From Neobacillus notoginsengisoli (GTDB lineage Bacteria; Bacillota; Bacilli; Bacillales; Cytobacillaceae), in the NCBI RefSeq assembly GCF_003515685.1, contig NZ_QWEG01000002.1, forward strand, positions 361,425 through 425,424: a DNA stretch of 64,000 nucleotides, written 5' to 3'. A program made the position numbers and the translations under genes. A model generated the notes under the pieces. It saw nothing but the letters and a program-made list of their open reading frames with translations. It had not been told where the DNA came from and did not search any database. Shown here one piece after another: positions 53,725 through 63,878 of this stretch (within the stretch, counting starts at the first letter, position 1; each line of letters opens with the position of its first letter).

Positions 53725-55176
53725 GTGTTTTCGATTCGGACGAAGATGATTGTGTATTCGATGGTGCTTGTGTTTCTTTTGAACGGGGTAGCATATTTTC
53801 TGTATCAAAACAGCCAAGAGTCCGGTGATCAATATAATGCACTTCTACAAAGGTTTTTTCTATTAAATGACCTTTCGATGAGCTCGAGAAATGTGTACGA
53901 TTCGCTAAATGCCTATTTGCTTGACAGTTCACCGGAAAAGGCGCAGAACTATTGGGCTAACCGTGAAAAATTAAAAGATTTGCAAGCGCACTTAGGATAC
54001 CAGATGGAGCACGACACAGCTGTTAAAAACTATTATTACTTAATCGAAAGTTTTCTCGAAGAATGCGCTGGTCTCCACAATTCCTATAACCGGAAAGAAG
54101 CCGCTGTTTTTTCCGGACAACTGACAGAACTATCGCGGATTTCAATGTACATACAAGAAGCAACCTTGTCATTAATTAACAATGAATTAACAAACTATCA
54201 AACTTTCTATAAGGACATGCATCGTAAAAATGAATTGTTCAAGACAATCGGCATCTCCATCTTTACGGCATCAATTTTGCTCAGCATCCTGTTCGCCCTC
54301 TGGTTTTCCAATGGAATCACAAGGCCGATTACCCTTCTATCAAAAGCGGCAAGGGAAATTTCATCCGGTAAATTCGATGGCGCCGATGTGAAATCTATGA
54401 CAAAGGATGAACTGCGTTTTCTCACAGAAACATTTAATAATATGCGCAGGAACATTCACCGCCTCATCCTAGAAATCAAGCAGAAATCAGAACTCGACGC
54501 GTTATTAAAAGAAATGGAGTTAAAAAGTTTGCAAAATCAAATCAATCCCCATTTTCTTTTTAACACATTAAATACCGTTTCCAAAATGGCCTACATTGAA
54601 GGTGCGGAAAAAACAAGCGATTTAATTGATTCAGTGGGCGCGCTATTAAGATATAATCTTGGTAATCTAGATAAACCGACCACATTGAAGGACGAAGTTT
54701 CCGTGGTCCAGGAATATTTTTTCATTCAACAAACGCGATTTGGCGACCGGGTCCAGTTTAAGAAAGACATCGACGAAACTTGTCTCTCCCTTCCCATCCC
54801 CATTTTAACGCTGCAGCCAATTGTCGAAAACGCCTTTATTCATGGCGTGGAATCATACGAATCTGATGCACTTCTGAGCCTTCATGTTTATCGGCGGGCC
54901 GGCAGCGTGGTTGTCGAAGTCATCGACAATGGGGTTGGCATGGATGAATGGACAAAAAAACGATTGCTGCAGCCGGATGGAGGACTGCCCGCAAGCCAAA
55001 AGCCTTCCGGTCATGTGACAGGGCTCGGACTTCAAAACGTGATTAAACGGCTGCAATTATTTTATGGACAAGAAACAATCATCGAAATCGACTCCAAGCT
55101 GGGAGAAGGAACAAGCGTCAGGCTGCTCCTGCCAGTGCCCGCCGAAAAGGAGGTTCTGAGTAAAAACCATGTATAA
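53725..55176 (+). CDS. YesM-type sensor histidine kinase
   Basis: 483-aa membrane kinase with two helices (~7-27 and ~172-195) around an extracellular sensor, a HAMP domain ([18 protein letters not shown]), the His_kinase domain with H276 in [14 protein letters not shown] and an HATPase domain with [16 protein letters not shown] and [11 protein letters not shown]. The YesM group controls sugar ABC transporters and glycosidases. Its end overlaps the response regulator start by 8 nt. Confidence 0.92.
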   Translation: MFSIRTKMIVYSMVLVFLLNGVAYFLYQNSQESGDQYNALLQRFFLLNDLSMSSRNVYDSLNAYLLDSSPEKAQNYWANREKLKDLQAHLGYQMEHDTAVKNYYYLIESFLEECAGLHNSYNRKEAAVFSGQLTELSRISMYIQEATLSLINNELTNYQTFYKDMHRKNELFKTIGISIFTASILLSILFALWFSNGITRPITLLSKAAREISSGKFDGADVKSMTKDELRFLTETFNNMRRNIHRLILEIKQKSELDALLKEMELKSLQNQINPHFLFNTLNTVSKMAYIEGAEKTSDLIDSVGALLRYNLGNLDKPTTLKDEVSVVQEYFFIQQTRFGDRVQFKKDIDETCLSLPIPILTLQPIVENAFIHGVESYESDALLSLHVYRRAGSVVVEVIDNGVGMDEWTKKRLLQPDGGLPASQKPSGHVTGLGLQNVIKRLQLFYGQETIIEIDSKLGEGTSVRLLLPVPAEKEVLSKNHV

Positions 55177-55969
55177 ACTATTAATTGCTGAAGATGAAAT
55201 TTTGGAAAGGCAAGCACTGAAGATGATTATCTCTGCCAAAATAAAAGAGATTGGACTCATCATCGAGGCCGAAAATGGGAGAAAAGCGATTCAACTGGCC
55301 GATCAGCATACCCCTGACATTATCCTGATGGATATCAAAATGCCTGGAATTGATGGCATCGGTGCCGTCAAGGCAATCAAAAAACACCACAGTGATACAA
55401 AAATCATCATGCTGTCCGCCTTTAACACCTTTGAGTATGCCCGGCAAGTTATGCAGCAGGGTGTGAAGGAATATTTAGTAAAGCCGGCCCGCAAGGATGA
55501 ACTAATCGCCGCAATTGAGCGGGTGTTGTCGGAAATCCAAAAAGAAAGACGGGAAAAGCAGGAACAAGCAAACCTCCGTGAAATCGTGCAATGGGCCATC
55601 TCCCCCGAGGAGAATGATGGGCAACTGATGTCCGATGATAAAAAATTGCGGCGGGCCAGAGCATTTATGGAAGAGAATTATGCCCAGGCAATTTCTTTAG
55701 AGGACGCGGCGGAGCATGTTGGTTTAAGCCCTTTCTATTTAAGTAAATTGTTTAAAGAGCATTTTTCGGTAAATTTCATTGATTACCTCACCCAGCTGCG
55801 GGTAGAAAAAGCAAAGGCTTTGATGCTTAATCCGACCCATAGTTTAAAAGAAATTTGCTTTAATGTCGGGTACAAAGACCCGAACTATTTTAGCCGCGTC
55901 TTTAAAAAATCCACCGGCCTCTCCCCCAGTGAGTATCGAAGACAAGTGCAATTGAGAAAAAAAGAATAG
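55169..55969 (+). CDS. YesN-type response regulator with AraC DNA-binding domain
   Basis: 266-aa regulator. The receiver has the phospho-Asp D55 in [10 protein letters not shown] and Lys in [11 protein letters not shown]; a linker leads to an AraC-type double HTH ([37 protein letters not shown]). At 266 aa it is short for YesN proteins. It should activate the ABC transporter operon that follows 130 nt later and perhaps the divergent GH92 gene. Confidence 0.92.
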   Translation: MYKLLIAEDEILERQALKMIISAKIKEIGLIIEAENGRKAIQLADQHTPDIILMDIKMPGIDGIGAVKAIKKHHSDTKIIMLSAFNTFEYARQVMQQGVKEYLVKPARKDELIAAIERVLSEIQKERREKQEQANLREIVQWAISPEENDGQLMSDDKKLRRARAFMEENYAQAISLEDAAEHVGLSPFYLSKLFKEHFSVNFIDYLTQLRVEKAKALMLNPTHSLKEICFNVGYKDPNYFSRVFKKSTGLSPSEYRRQVQLRKKE

Positions 55970-56099
55970 AACAATATGTGAAAATCACAAAAAAATGAAG
56001 GTGAAAACAAAAGATTGAAGGTAATTCTTGTCTATCGGTCTGAATATTCATGATATATTTCTATGGAAGGGCTTTCACAAAAAAAGAGGGGGGAATTTG

Positions 56100-57392
56100 G
56101 TGAAAAAGAATTGGTCAATAATTCTAACGATTTTGCTTGTCTCTGTCTTGGCTTTAGCAGGATGCAGCTCCGATTCAACATCTGGAGAGAAAAACACCGG
56201 CAAAGGAAAGAATAAAGAAGCCACACTGGACATTTTTAGCTGGTGGACAGGGGCAGGAGAAGAAGATGGATTAAAAGCTTTAATTGAACTCTTTAAAGAA
56301 AAGCACCCCGATGTAAAAGTTGAAAATGCGGCAGTTGCAGGCGGAGCGGGAACGAATGCGAAAGCAGTCCTTGCCAGCCGGATGCAGGGAAATGACCCAC
56401 CCGCAACCTTCCAGGTCCACGGAGGAGCCGAACTGAATGAAGGCTGGGTGGCAGCAGGGAAAATGGAAGCTCTCGATGATCTTTATGATGCTGAGGGCTG
56501 GAAAGAAAAGTTCCCACAGGAATTAATTGATCTGGTCAGCAAAGACGGTAAAATCTATTCCGTTCCGGTCAATATTCACCGCGGAAACGTACTCTGGTAC
56601 AACAAAAAGATTTTCGCTGACAATAACTTGGAAGCGCCGAAATCATTCGACGATTTCTTCAAAGTGGCAGATGCGCTAAAAGCAAAAGGGATTACTCCGC
56701 TTGCCCTTGGCGACAAGGAGCCATGGACAGCGACTCATCTATTTGAAAGTGTCTTATTAGGAACAATGGGTCCGGACAACTTCAAAAAGTTATGGACAGG
56801 TGAAGTCGGCTTTGACGATCCAAAGGTAAAAGAAGCAGCTGAAATCTTCAAAAAAATGATGGCTTACGTGAACGAAGACCATAGCTCCAGGAACTGGCAG
56901 GATGCTTCCCAATTGGTGGGTACAGGTGAGGCAGCGATGAACGTCATGGGTGACTGGGCAAAGGGATATTTCTCCAATGACTTAAAACTGAAGGCAGATG
57001 AAGATTTCGGCTGGGTCGCAACACCTGGCACAGATGGCATGTTTATGGTCATCACCGACACATTCGGATTGCCGAAGGGTGTAAAAAATCCGGAAGATGT
57101 TAAGAAATGGCTGGCCGTCTTAGGTTCAGTGGAAGGACAGGATGCGTTTAACCCCTTGAAGGGCTCGATTCCTGCTCGAACTGATGCCGACAAGTCGAAA
57201 TACGATGTCTATGGCCAACAAACCATCGATGATTTCAAGACATCCAGCCTGGCTGCAAGTATTGCCCACGGTTCCGCGGCACCAGAAGGATTTGTCACAA
57301 AAATGAACCAGGCGATTAACATTTTTGTTACCCAGCAGAAGGTTGATCAATTCATCGAATCATTAAAAGAAGCGGCAAGTGAACTGAAGTAA
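56100..57392 (+). CDS. Sugar ABC transporter substrate-binding lipoprotein (CUT1)
   Basis: 430 aa from GTG 56100 after AGAGGGGGGAAT; the frame from 56028 adds residues with no RBS. Lipobox LALAGC (Cys22) follows a short signal peptide. The body matches family 1 solute-binding proteins: LDIFSWWTGAGEEDGLKALI, NIHRGNVLWYNKKIF and GEAAMNVMGDWAKGYF. It would bind oligosaccharides, likely mannosides given the GH92 neighbour. The permeases follow after a terminator and a repeat. Confidence 0.92.
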   Translation: MKKNWSIILTILLVSVLALAGCSSDSTSGEKNTGKGKNKEATLDIFSWWTGAGEEDGLKALIELFKEKHPDVKVENAAVAGGAGTNAKAVLASRMQGNDPPATFQVHGGAELNEGWVAAGKMEALDDLYDAEGWKEKFPQELIDLVSKDGKIYSVPVNIHRGNVLWYNKKIFADNNLEAPKSFDDFFKVADALKAKGITPLALGDKEPWTATHLFESVLLGTMGPDNFKKLWTGEVGFDDPKVKEAAEIFKKMMAYVNEDHSSRNWQDASQLVGTGEAAMNVMGDWAKGYFSNDLKLKADEDFGWVATPGTDGMFMVITDTFGLPKGVKNPEDVKKWLAVLGSVEGQDAFNPLKGSIPARTDADKSKYDVYGQQTIDDFKTSSLAASIAHGSAAPEGFVTKMNQAINIFVTQQKVDQFIESLKEAASELK

Positions 57393-57401
57393 TAAGGAAT
57401 G

Positions 57402-57440
57402 AAGCGGGAAGAAGGGAAACCTCTCTTCCCCGCTTTTTTT
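57402..57440 (+). terminator. Intra-operon terminator after the binding-protein gene
   Basis: AAGCGGGAAGA and TCTTCCCCGCT with TTTTTTT behind. It would let the binding protein be made in excess over the permeases, a usual arrangement. Confidence 0.85.
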
Positions 57441-57461
57441 AAAAGAAGTGTTAATCTTAGC

Positions 57462-57706
57462 GGTTGATTTCCACTGCGCAAAGGAAAGCTTCCAAGAATA
57501 ATCTTCGCAGAGACAGGCGGTTTGTGCCTGTCACGAGGCACACGCTTTCCGCGGGGCGTCAGTGGAGCCTCCTCGGCGCCAATGCGCCTGTGGGGTCTCC
57601 ACCTTGCCGCTGCAGCCCGCAGGACAAACAGCTTCCTCGAATAGGCTTTGCACGAAGGAAATGCGACAGCATTTTCGAGGAGTCGGTGCCCTCCGTTCCA
57701 ATCAAC
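57462..57706. repeat. MITE-like repeat, copy 3 (extended)
   Basis: GGTTGATT at 57462 and AATCAAC at 57700-57706 bound a 245-bp copy with the same core (CTTTCCGCGGGGCGTCAGTG, GCGCCTGTGGGGTCTCCACC) and extra flanks including a GACAGGC/GCCTGTC hairpin. It separates the binding-protein gene from its permeases. Confidence 0.85.
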
Positions 57707-57805
57707 AATAGTCTTATCTTCAACACAGCCTTTTAAAAAAATGATTGAAATGGAAAAACGGACAACATGTTATGACAATTCAAAGCAAGGAGGAGAAAAT
57801 GACCT

Positions 57806-58783
57806 GTGAAATCGAGTCCAGTTGTACACCAGGAAGCTAAACCATTTGTACGGAAGCAATTGAAAGGAAAACGGCCATTGATCCTCAATGACCGGGTTAA
57901 GGCCTTTCTATGCCTCCTTCCTTCCATTATTCTGATTATGGTATTCGTCTATGGCTTTATCGGCTGGACCGGATACGTCTCTCTAAGTAATTGGAACTCT
58001 CTTGTACCTGATTTTTCATTTGCCGGATTAAAAAACTATGCTTTTTTATTCAATGATTATCGTTTTCAAGCGGATTTGCGTAACACCCTCTTTTTCACCT
58101 TGTTTTTTATCATAGCTGTTCTGGCATCGGGACTTTTGCTGGCCATCTTATTGGACCAGAAGATCCGCGGGGAATCGCTGTTTCGCAATATTTTCTTTTT
58201 TCCAATGGCCTTATCCTTTATTGTGACTGGTGTTGTCTGGCAATGGCTGCTGAATCCCTCGACCGGTGTAAACTTGTTGTTGAAAAAATTCGGTATGTCT
58301 CCACTGTGGTATACAAGTGTCAAAGTGATTCCGGGTGTGGAATGGGGGAAAATAGAATTTGGCGTCCCGGTTGCCATCATTGCCGTTGTCATTGCGGCGA
58401 TGTGGCAAATGACAGGGTTTTCGCTTGCCATGTATTTGGCTGGACTGCGCGGGATTCCCGAAGAATTGCGTGAGGCTGCAAGGATGGATGGGGCTTCGGA
58501 GCTCCAGGTCTATACGAAGATTATTCTTCCATTATTAATGCCAATTACGGTAAGCGTCATTATCATCATGGCTCATATTTCGCTAAAGATTTTTGATTTG
58601 ATTTACGCGATGACCGGGCCGGGGGCAAACTTTGTGACCGATGTACCCGGGATGTATATGTTTGAAACAACCTTCCGCGGGAACTACTACGCCAATGGCG
58701 CGGCGATAACGATCATTATGCTGTTGTCCGTCGCCATCTTTATCGTCCCTTATTTGATTTCGAGCAGAAAGGGTGGTTCCTGA
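57806..58783 (+). CDS. Sugar ABC transporter permease 1 (MalF/LacF type)
   Basis: 325 aa from GTG 57806 behind AAGGAGGAG. Six membrane helices with the EAA loop EELREAARMDGASELQVYTK IIL near residue 225, which contacts the ATPase. It overlaps permease 2 by one base. No ATP-binding gene is in the operon; a shared MsmX-like ATPase elsewhere would be required. Confidence 0.92.
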   Translation: MKSSPVVHQEAKPFVRKQLKGKRPLILNDRVKAFLCLLPSIILIMVFVYGFIGWTGYVSLSNWNSLVPDFSFAGLKNYAFLFNDYRFQADLRNTLFFTLFFIIAVLASGLLLAILLDQKIRGESLFRNIFFFPMALSFIVTGVVWQWLLNPSTGVNLLLKKFGMSPLWYTSVKVIPGVEWGKIEFGVPVAIIAVVIAAMWQMTGFSLAMYLAGLRGIPEELREAARMDGASELQVYTKIILPLLMPITVSVIIIMAHISLKIFDLIYAMTGPGANFVTDVPGMYMFETTFRGNYYANGAAITIIMLLSVAIFIVPYLISSRKGGS

Positions 58784-59604
58784 TGACGATTCGTGTGGTG
58801 ACCCGCCCGATTCTATATATAATTTTGATTGCGTTTAGTTTGTTCTTTCTAATGCCTGTTTATCTGATGTTCATCACAAGCCTGAAGCCGCTTGATCAGA
58901 TTACACTGGCGCAAATGTGGGAGCTGCCGAAAGCCATTGATTTTACAAGCTATCATTTAGCATTCACCAAGCTTGCCCCGAACTTTATGAATTCTCTCTA
59001 TCTGGTCTTTCCGGCGACAATTCTTTCGGCTTTTTTGGGAGCGCTGAACGGTTATGTCCTGTCCAAGTGGAAGTTTAAAGGGGCGGACTGGTTGTTTACG
59101 GCCGTATTATTCGGGATGTTTATCCCGTATCAAAGTATTTTGATCCCATTAATCCAATTTTTGCGGGAAATTGGACTGTACAATACCATTCCGGGGCTGG
59201 TGCTGGTTCATGTTGTCTACGGCATTCCAATCACGACCTTGATGTTCCGCAATTTTTATGCAAGCGTGCCAACTGAAATGATTGAATCGGCGCAAATCGA
59301 TGGAGCCGGATTTTTCACGATTTTCCGCTATATCATGCTGCCGCTCTCGATTACCGGCTTTGTGGTGGTCGGCATTTGGCAGTTCACCAATATTTGGAAT
59401 GAGTTCCTGTTTGCGGTGACAATTACGACGTCTGACCAGCAGCCTGTAATGGTCGCGCTCCAGAACCTTTCCGGAAGCCAGATTGTCCAATGGAACGTGC
59501 AAATGGCCGGCGCCATCCTTGCCGCCCTGCCGACTCTGCTAGTATACATTTTCCTTGGGAAGTTCTTCGTAAAAGGGCTGCTTGCAGGATCGGTAAAAGG
59601 ATAA
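58783..59604 (+). CDS. Sugar ABC transporter permease 2 (MalG/LacG type)
   Basis: 273-aa permease with six helices and the EAA loop EMIESAQIDGAGFFTIFRYI near residue 170. It completes the CUT1 importer (binding protein, two permeases) whose expression is likely driven by the YesMN-type pair upstream. Confidence 0.92.
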   Translation: MTIRVVTRPILYIILIAFSLFFLMPVYLMFITSLKPLDQITLAQMWELPKAIDFTSYHLAFTKLAPNFMNSLYLVFPATILSAFLGALNGYVLSKWKFKGADWLFTAVLFGMFIPYQSILIPLIQFLREIGLYNTIPGLVLVHVVYGIPITTLMFRNFYASVPTEMIESAQIDGAGFFTIFRYIMLPLSITGFVVVGIWQFTNIWNEFLFAVTITTSDQQPVMVALQNLSGSQIVQWNVQMAGAILAALPTLLVYIFLGKFFVKGLLAGSVKG

Positions 59605-59689
59605 ACATTGTAAAAGTCTCCAGCGAAAAGGGAATTCGGGCAAAAAAGCGTAAAGCTCTTACATAGCACGATATAGACCTTATTAGCAA

Positions 59690-59803
59690 GGCGTCGATGT
59701 TCTTGTTATTAATCCGACTGCCTCAGCAGCTGTCGTTCCGGCAATCGAATCTGCAAACAAAGCAAAAATTCCAGTCATCAAAGTTAACCGCAGTGCTGAA
59801 GCC
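59690..59803 (+). pseudogene. RbsB-like sugar-binding protein fragment
   Basis: 38 codons read GVDVLVINPTASAAVVPAIE and SANKAKIPVIKVNRSAEA, the core of a ribose/galactose-type periplasmic binding protein, with no start, stop-free flanks or remaining domains. It is the relic of a lost transporter gene in the 59605-59915 gap. Confidence 0.8.
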
Positions 59804-59915
59804 TTTTCTTCTTCACCCATCCCTATATTCAGTACTTTTTACTTTGGTGTAGTACTATTAAAAATGTACAATTCTCTATACAGTATCAATTCTAGAATTG
59901 GAGGACGACCAACCT

Positions 59916-60833
59916 ATGAGAACCATTAAATTAGGGACCAGTTCCCTGGAAGTGCCTGTTGTTGCAGTTGGCTGCATGCGAATTAACTCATTGGACAAGG
60001 CAGGCGCTGAGAAGTTTGTGCGGACTGCCATAGAAGAAGGTGCAAACTTTTTTGACCATGCCGATATTTATGGGGGCGGTGAATGCGAGGAGATTTTCGC
60101 TGATGCGGTTGGAATGAACGATGATATCCGGGAGAAAATGATTCTTCAGTCCAAGTGCGGGATTCGTAAAGGGATGTTCGATTTTTCAAAGGAGCATATT
60201 CTCGATTCAGTCGATGGAATTCTGAAAAGGCTTCGTACAGATTATTTGGATGTCCTGCTTCTACATAGACCGGACACGCTTGTGGAGCCTGAAGAGGTGG
60301 CAGAAGCTTTTTCAATCCTGGAGGAGTCCGGGAAGGTGCGCCATTTTGGTGTCTCCAACCAAAACCCGATGCAGATTCAGCTGCTGCAGAAATATGTGAA
60401 GCAGCCGATTGTCGCCAACCAGTTGCAGTTAAGCATCACCAATGCAAACATGATTTCCCAGGGATTTAACGTGAATATGGAAAATGAGTCAGCAATCAAC
60501 CGTGATGGAAGCGTTCTGGATTTCTGCAGGCTGAATGATATCACAATCCAGCCTTGGTCGCCGTTCCAGTACGGGTTCTTCGAAGGAGTATTCCTTGATA
60601 ACGACAAGTTCCCGGAACTAAATGAAAGAATTAACGAAGTCGCTGCTGCCTATGGCGCCAGCAACACGACAATTGCAATCGCCTGGCTGCTCCGCCATCC
60701 GGCAAACATGCAGCCAGTAACCGGCACAATGAATATTAATCGGCTTAGAGACTGTATCAGGGCAAGTGAAGTCCGCCTTACACGTGAAGAATGGTACAGT
60801 ATCTACAGAGCGGCAGGAAACATTCTTCCTTAA
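59916..60833 (+). CDS. Aldo/keto reductase family oxidoreductase (YdhF type)
   Basis: 305 aa from ATG 59916, 10 nt after GGAGG; the frame can be extended six codons to a TTG. An NADPH-dependent TIM barrel with the AKR tetrad: FDHADIYGGGECEEIF (Asp, Tyr), LQSKCGI (Lys) and LLLHRPDTL (His), and the cofactor segment VTGTMNINRLRDCIRA. The substrate is unknown. Confidence 0.9.
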   Translation: MRTIKLGTSSLEVPVVAVGCMRINSLDKAGAEKFVRTAIEEGANFFDHADIYGGGECEEIFADAVGMNDDIREKMILQSKCGIRKGMFDFSKEHILDSVDGILKRLRTDYLDVLLLHRPDTLVEPEEVAEAFSILEESGKVRHFGVSNQNPMQIQLLQKYVKQPIVANQLQLSITNANMISQGFNVNMENESAINRDGSVLDFCRLNDITIQPWSPFQYGFFEGVFLDNDKFPELNERINEVAAAYGASNTTIAIAWLLRHPANMQPVTGTMNINRLRDCIRASEVRLTREEWYSIYRAAGNILP

Positions 60834-60846
60834 ATCTCACATCCAA

Positions 60847-60882
60847 AAAAACCAGCAGCCTCTCATGGGCAGCTGGTTTTTT
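60847..60882 (+). terminator. Terminator after the aldo/keto reductase gene
   Basis: AAAACCAGC and GCTGGTTTTTT with inner GCC/GGGC pairing; T run follows. Confidence 0.75.
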
Positions 60883-60939
60883 AAATGGAATCAATATTAA
60901 AAACTTGCTAAACTGAGTGACGATCACACTTCCGATTGG

Positions 60940-61977
60940 TTAATAACTATAATGCTGCTCCGGAAGGTTGTCGTATATGGCTGGGTCTGTTGAGTGAATT
61001 GATCCGTTGGCAACGGCCTTGGCGGTTGAGTCCATGGCTGTAAATGCCTGTTTTATGAGATATCCGTTTGATTTTTGGCCCAAGACATATGGCTCATAGG
61101 AGTGGTCGGCCATGCCCCGCATTTCGAACAGGATGACGGAGATATCATACTGAAGTGCCATCGCATTGGATGCAACTGCTGTATTAGTCGATGGCTCATC
61201 GTATTTCAGAACAAATCCCCACCCTTTGGAATTTGTACTTTCGACAAGCACAGAGGCAAGCTTTTTGGAGCCCAGCAACACATCAGGCTTCACATTTGGA
61301 TGATAGGGAGCAAGCACCGAACCTGAGGTCAATTTACCGAAATAATCCTCTTGTGTCCCTTGATGATGAAAATCAATCATGTAATCAATTTTATACTTTT
61401 GAAGGACATTCTTGTGCAACGCCTGTGTTTCCGGTGCCACCTTTCTTACGTGGTCACGGTTGAGGTCAATTCTGTCCGCATTGTAGCGGGTTAAATGACG
61501 TCCGCTGGCCATGTAGTTATCAAGTGAAAAATTCACATCCCCCATAGCACCATCGACATTGATCATAGGAACAATTAGAATATTTACTTTCTCTAGCATT
61601 TCCCGAATGTTTTTTGAATTAGAGCCCAGATGGCGTATGTACTCAAGTGCTCCTTCAGTGGTTAACGCTTCGTTACCGTGCTGTTGGGTCAGAAAAAGGA
61701 TGGTTGGGTTTTCCGGATTGGTCCCGTACTTGGCTAGAAAGAGGTCACGTCCTTTTACTGATTGGCCAATCACTTCCAGTTTCATATGCTTCTGTCTTTG
61801 GTTCTCTTTCTTTAGAAAATCAGCCATTTCCTCATAGGTGGTCAGCCTTGCAGTTTGTACCGTTTCATTCCCATTAACGTCTGGACCGTTCCCGATAGCA
61901 AACGCTTGTCCCGCAGGTATCAGACCGGAACTGGCTATCGCTACAGATAATGACAGTGCAAGTAACTTTCTCTTCAC
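60940..61977 (-). CDS. Secreted M14 zinc carboxypeptidase (paralogue B)
   Basis: 345 aa from GTG 61977 after AAAGGGGGAA. Signal peptide ~1-27 (LLALSLSVAIASSGLIPAGQ). M14 motifs: QQHGNEAL, DLNRDH, IDFHHQG and catalytic Glu in ILFEMRGMADH. Clear paralogue of the 41573 gene: the same spacing, the same C-terminal GQKSNGYLIKQ. It lacks the acidic tail and the upstream palindrome of paralogue A. Confidence 0.9.
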   Translation of the reverse strand: MKRKLLALSLSVAIASSGLIPAGQAFAIGNGPDVNGNETVQTARLTTYEEMADFLKKENQRQKHMKLEVIGQSVKGRDLFLAKYGTNPENPTILFLTQQHGNEALTTEGALEYIRHLGSNSKNIREMLEKVNILIVPMINVDGAMGDVNFSLDNYMASGRHLTRYNADRIDLNRDHVRKVAPETQALHKNVLQKYKIDYMIDFHHQGTQEDYFGKLTSGSVLAPYHPNVKPDVLLGSKKLASVLVESTNSKGWGFVLKYDEPSTNTAVASNAMALQYDISVILFEMRGMADHSYEPYVLGQKSNGYLIKQAFTAMDSTAKAVANGSIHSTDPAIYDNLPEQHYSY

Positions 61978-62498
61978 CTGAATTCCCCCTTTTTAATATC
62001 ATAAATGTTGAACCCTATTTATTATATAGGAGGTTACAATTAAATATCAATAAATTCAAAAGATTCAGATATAAATGAATCTAAATGACTAAGAATATTG
62101 GCCTACTTCACATATCTATGCGGATGGTGAAACCGACTAATTAAATTACTTATATGCTTCTACTGGTTTTTCTGCAGTTTTTGTCTGGATTATTTCATCA
62201 AACTATATAAGTAGCAGGATAAGCCATCCAGCTACTTATGAGTCAGAAAAAAACATATCTCAATTTACTGGGCCTTTGCTTCATAGATTAACGACTTAAT
62301 TTCAATAAAACTTCGCTTCCCCATTCCTTCCTTTCATTCCAACAATACAGCCAACAAGCCTCCAACTTACCTCCACTCCCCCTCAAAATTCCTTTTCAAA
62401 TTTATAGGAAGAAAATATTTCCCCAATCCCATCTGAATATCCATCGACCCCGCCCCAATGAAATGACCGATTTCTAGTTTTCTTCAGCCGTCTGCCAA

Positions 62499-62668
62499 CC
62501 CTTCACCCCTTCTGGCAAAAGAAAAACCTTCCGTGTCCCTCAACACAATGGCCTTTCAAAGGCTCCCGCCATCCCAGCCCGCGTCTGGCAAATCGTTAAC
62601 CCCATCCGACTCCTTCCAGAATCGAGCGATTCATTCACAGTGAGGCAGCAGAACCGTCCCCTGCCTCA
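62499..62668. repeat. Composite repeat: AT-rich block copy 7 plus variant palindrome
   Basis: 62499-62574 has TTCTGGCAAAAGAAAAACC and AAGGCTCCCGCCATCCC; 62608-62668 has CTCCTTCCAGAATCGAGCG and GCAGAACCGTCCCCTGCC. The rest of 61978-62777 is AT-rich and shows no gene I can support. Confidence 0.78.
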
Positions 62669-62777
62669 TCCCCTCTATTTTCCGCCATATGAAACGGCAG
62701 GAAGTTGGACTATTCCTATGACAGCGCTTTCTATTAAAATGAAATGGAGGTTTACAATCCACAAAGGGGGAAAAAGG

Positions 62778-63848
62778 ATGAAAAAGAAACGATTAAGCCT
62801 GTTATTGGTCTTATTGCTCTCAGTATTCACAGTATTATCAGCTTGCTCATCATCCTCAGATAAGAAGCCTGCATCCAATGCAGCAGAAAATAAGGGGAAG
62901 CAAGATAGCAAGCCACAAGGCAAGTTAACAGTATATGTAGGGTTTCAAGAGGATCATGCGATTGAAGCTATGCGCCAATTTACGAAAGACACTGGGATTG
63001 AAGCAGAAATGGTTAGAATGTCCGGTGGGGAAATTTTAGCAAAAGTTTTAGCTGAAAAGGATAATCCGCAAGCCGATATTTGGTATGGCGGCCCTTCAGA
63101 TACATTCAATGCTGCCAAAAAGGATGATTTGCTAGAAGCATATGTTTCCCAAGAAGCTGCAAAGATAGATGAAAGATACAAAGATCCAGAAGGTTATTGG
63201 ACAGGCATTTATATGGGTGCCTTAGGCTTTGCCTACAATAAGGACTTTATTAAAAAACATAATATAGACCCGCCAAAAAGCTGGGAAGATCTACTCGACC
63301 CTATCTACAAGGGGCAAGTTGTAATGGGCAATCCAAGCTCATCAAGTACGGCGTACACAGTCATGTATACTATTTTGAAAGTAATGGGCAGTGAAGAGAA
63401 AGGGTTCGAGTACCTGAAAAAGCTTCATGCACAAATTCAACAATACCCAACAAGCGGTACGGCCACTGGACGAATGGTTGGTATGGGAGAGGCTGCTGCA
63501 GGGTTGATTTTTGCCCATGATATCGTCAAATACCAGGAAGAAGGCTTCGAGTCATTAGGAATAGCTTTCCCTGAAGAGGGCACAGGTTACGAGACAGGTG
63601 CTGTAGGAATTATTAAAAACAATAAAAATCCAGAACTGGCCAAGAAATTCGTCGATTGGGCGTTAAGCAAAAATGCACAAGAGGTTGGCCAACGGACAGG
63701 CAGCTATCAAAGCTTAACGAATCCAGATGCAAAACAACCAGAGAAAGCGATTGATTTCAGCCAACTGAATCTAATCGACTATGATTCGGAAGAAGCAGGC
63801 AGAGAGCGTCAGCGGTTAATTGAAAAATGGAACAAGGAAGTTAAATAA
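62778..63848 (+). CDS. Iron(III)-type ABC transporter substrate-binding lipoprotein
   Basis: 356 aa from ATG 62778 behind AAAGGGGGAAAAAGG; the frame from 62640 runs into the repeat. Lipobox VLSAC (Cys23). The body fits the FbpA/AfuA-like or 2-aminoethylphosphonate-like binding proteins: AEKDNPQADIWYGGPSDTFN, LGFAYNKDFIKKHN, FAHDIVKYQEEG and AGRERQRLIEKW. The Tyr pair typical of FbpA is not evident, so another anion or phosphonate ligand is possible. No permease follows; an IS end begins 31 nt after the stop. Confidence 0.88.
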   Translation: MKKKRLSLLLVLLLSVFTVLSACSSSSDKKPASNAAENKGKQDSKPQGKLTVYVGFQEDHAIEAMRQFTKDTGIEAEMVRMSGGEILAKVLAEKDNPQADIWYGGPSDTFNAAKKDDLLEAYVSQEAAKIDERYKDPEGYWTGIYMGALGFAYNKDFIKKHNIDPPKSWEDLLDPIYKGQVVMGNPSSSSTAYTVMYTILKVMGSEEKGFEYLKKLHAQIQQYPTSGTATGRMVGMGEAAAGLIFAHDIVKYQEEGFESLGIAFPEEGTGYETGAVGIIKNNKNPELAKKFVDWALSKNAQEVGQRTGSYQSLTNPDAKQPEKAIDFSQLNLIDYDSEEAGRERQRLIEKWNKEVK

Positions 63849-63878
63849 TCATAAGAAGAGCCTGTCGGTTGAATGAAC

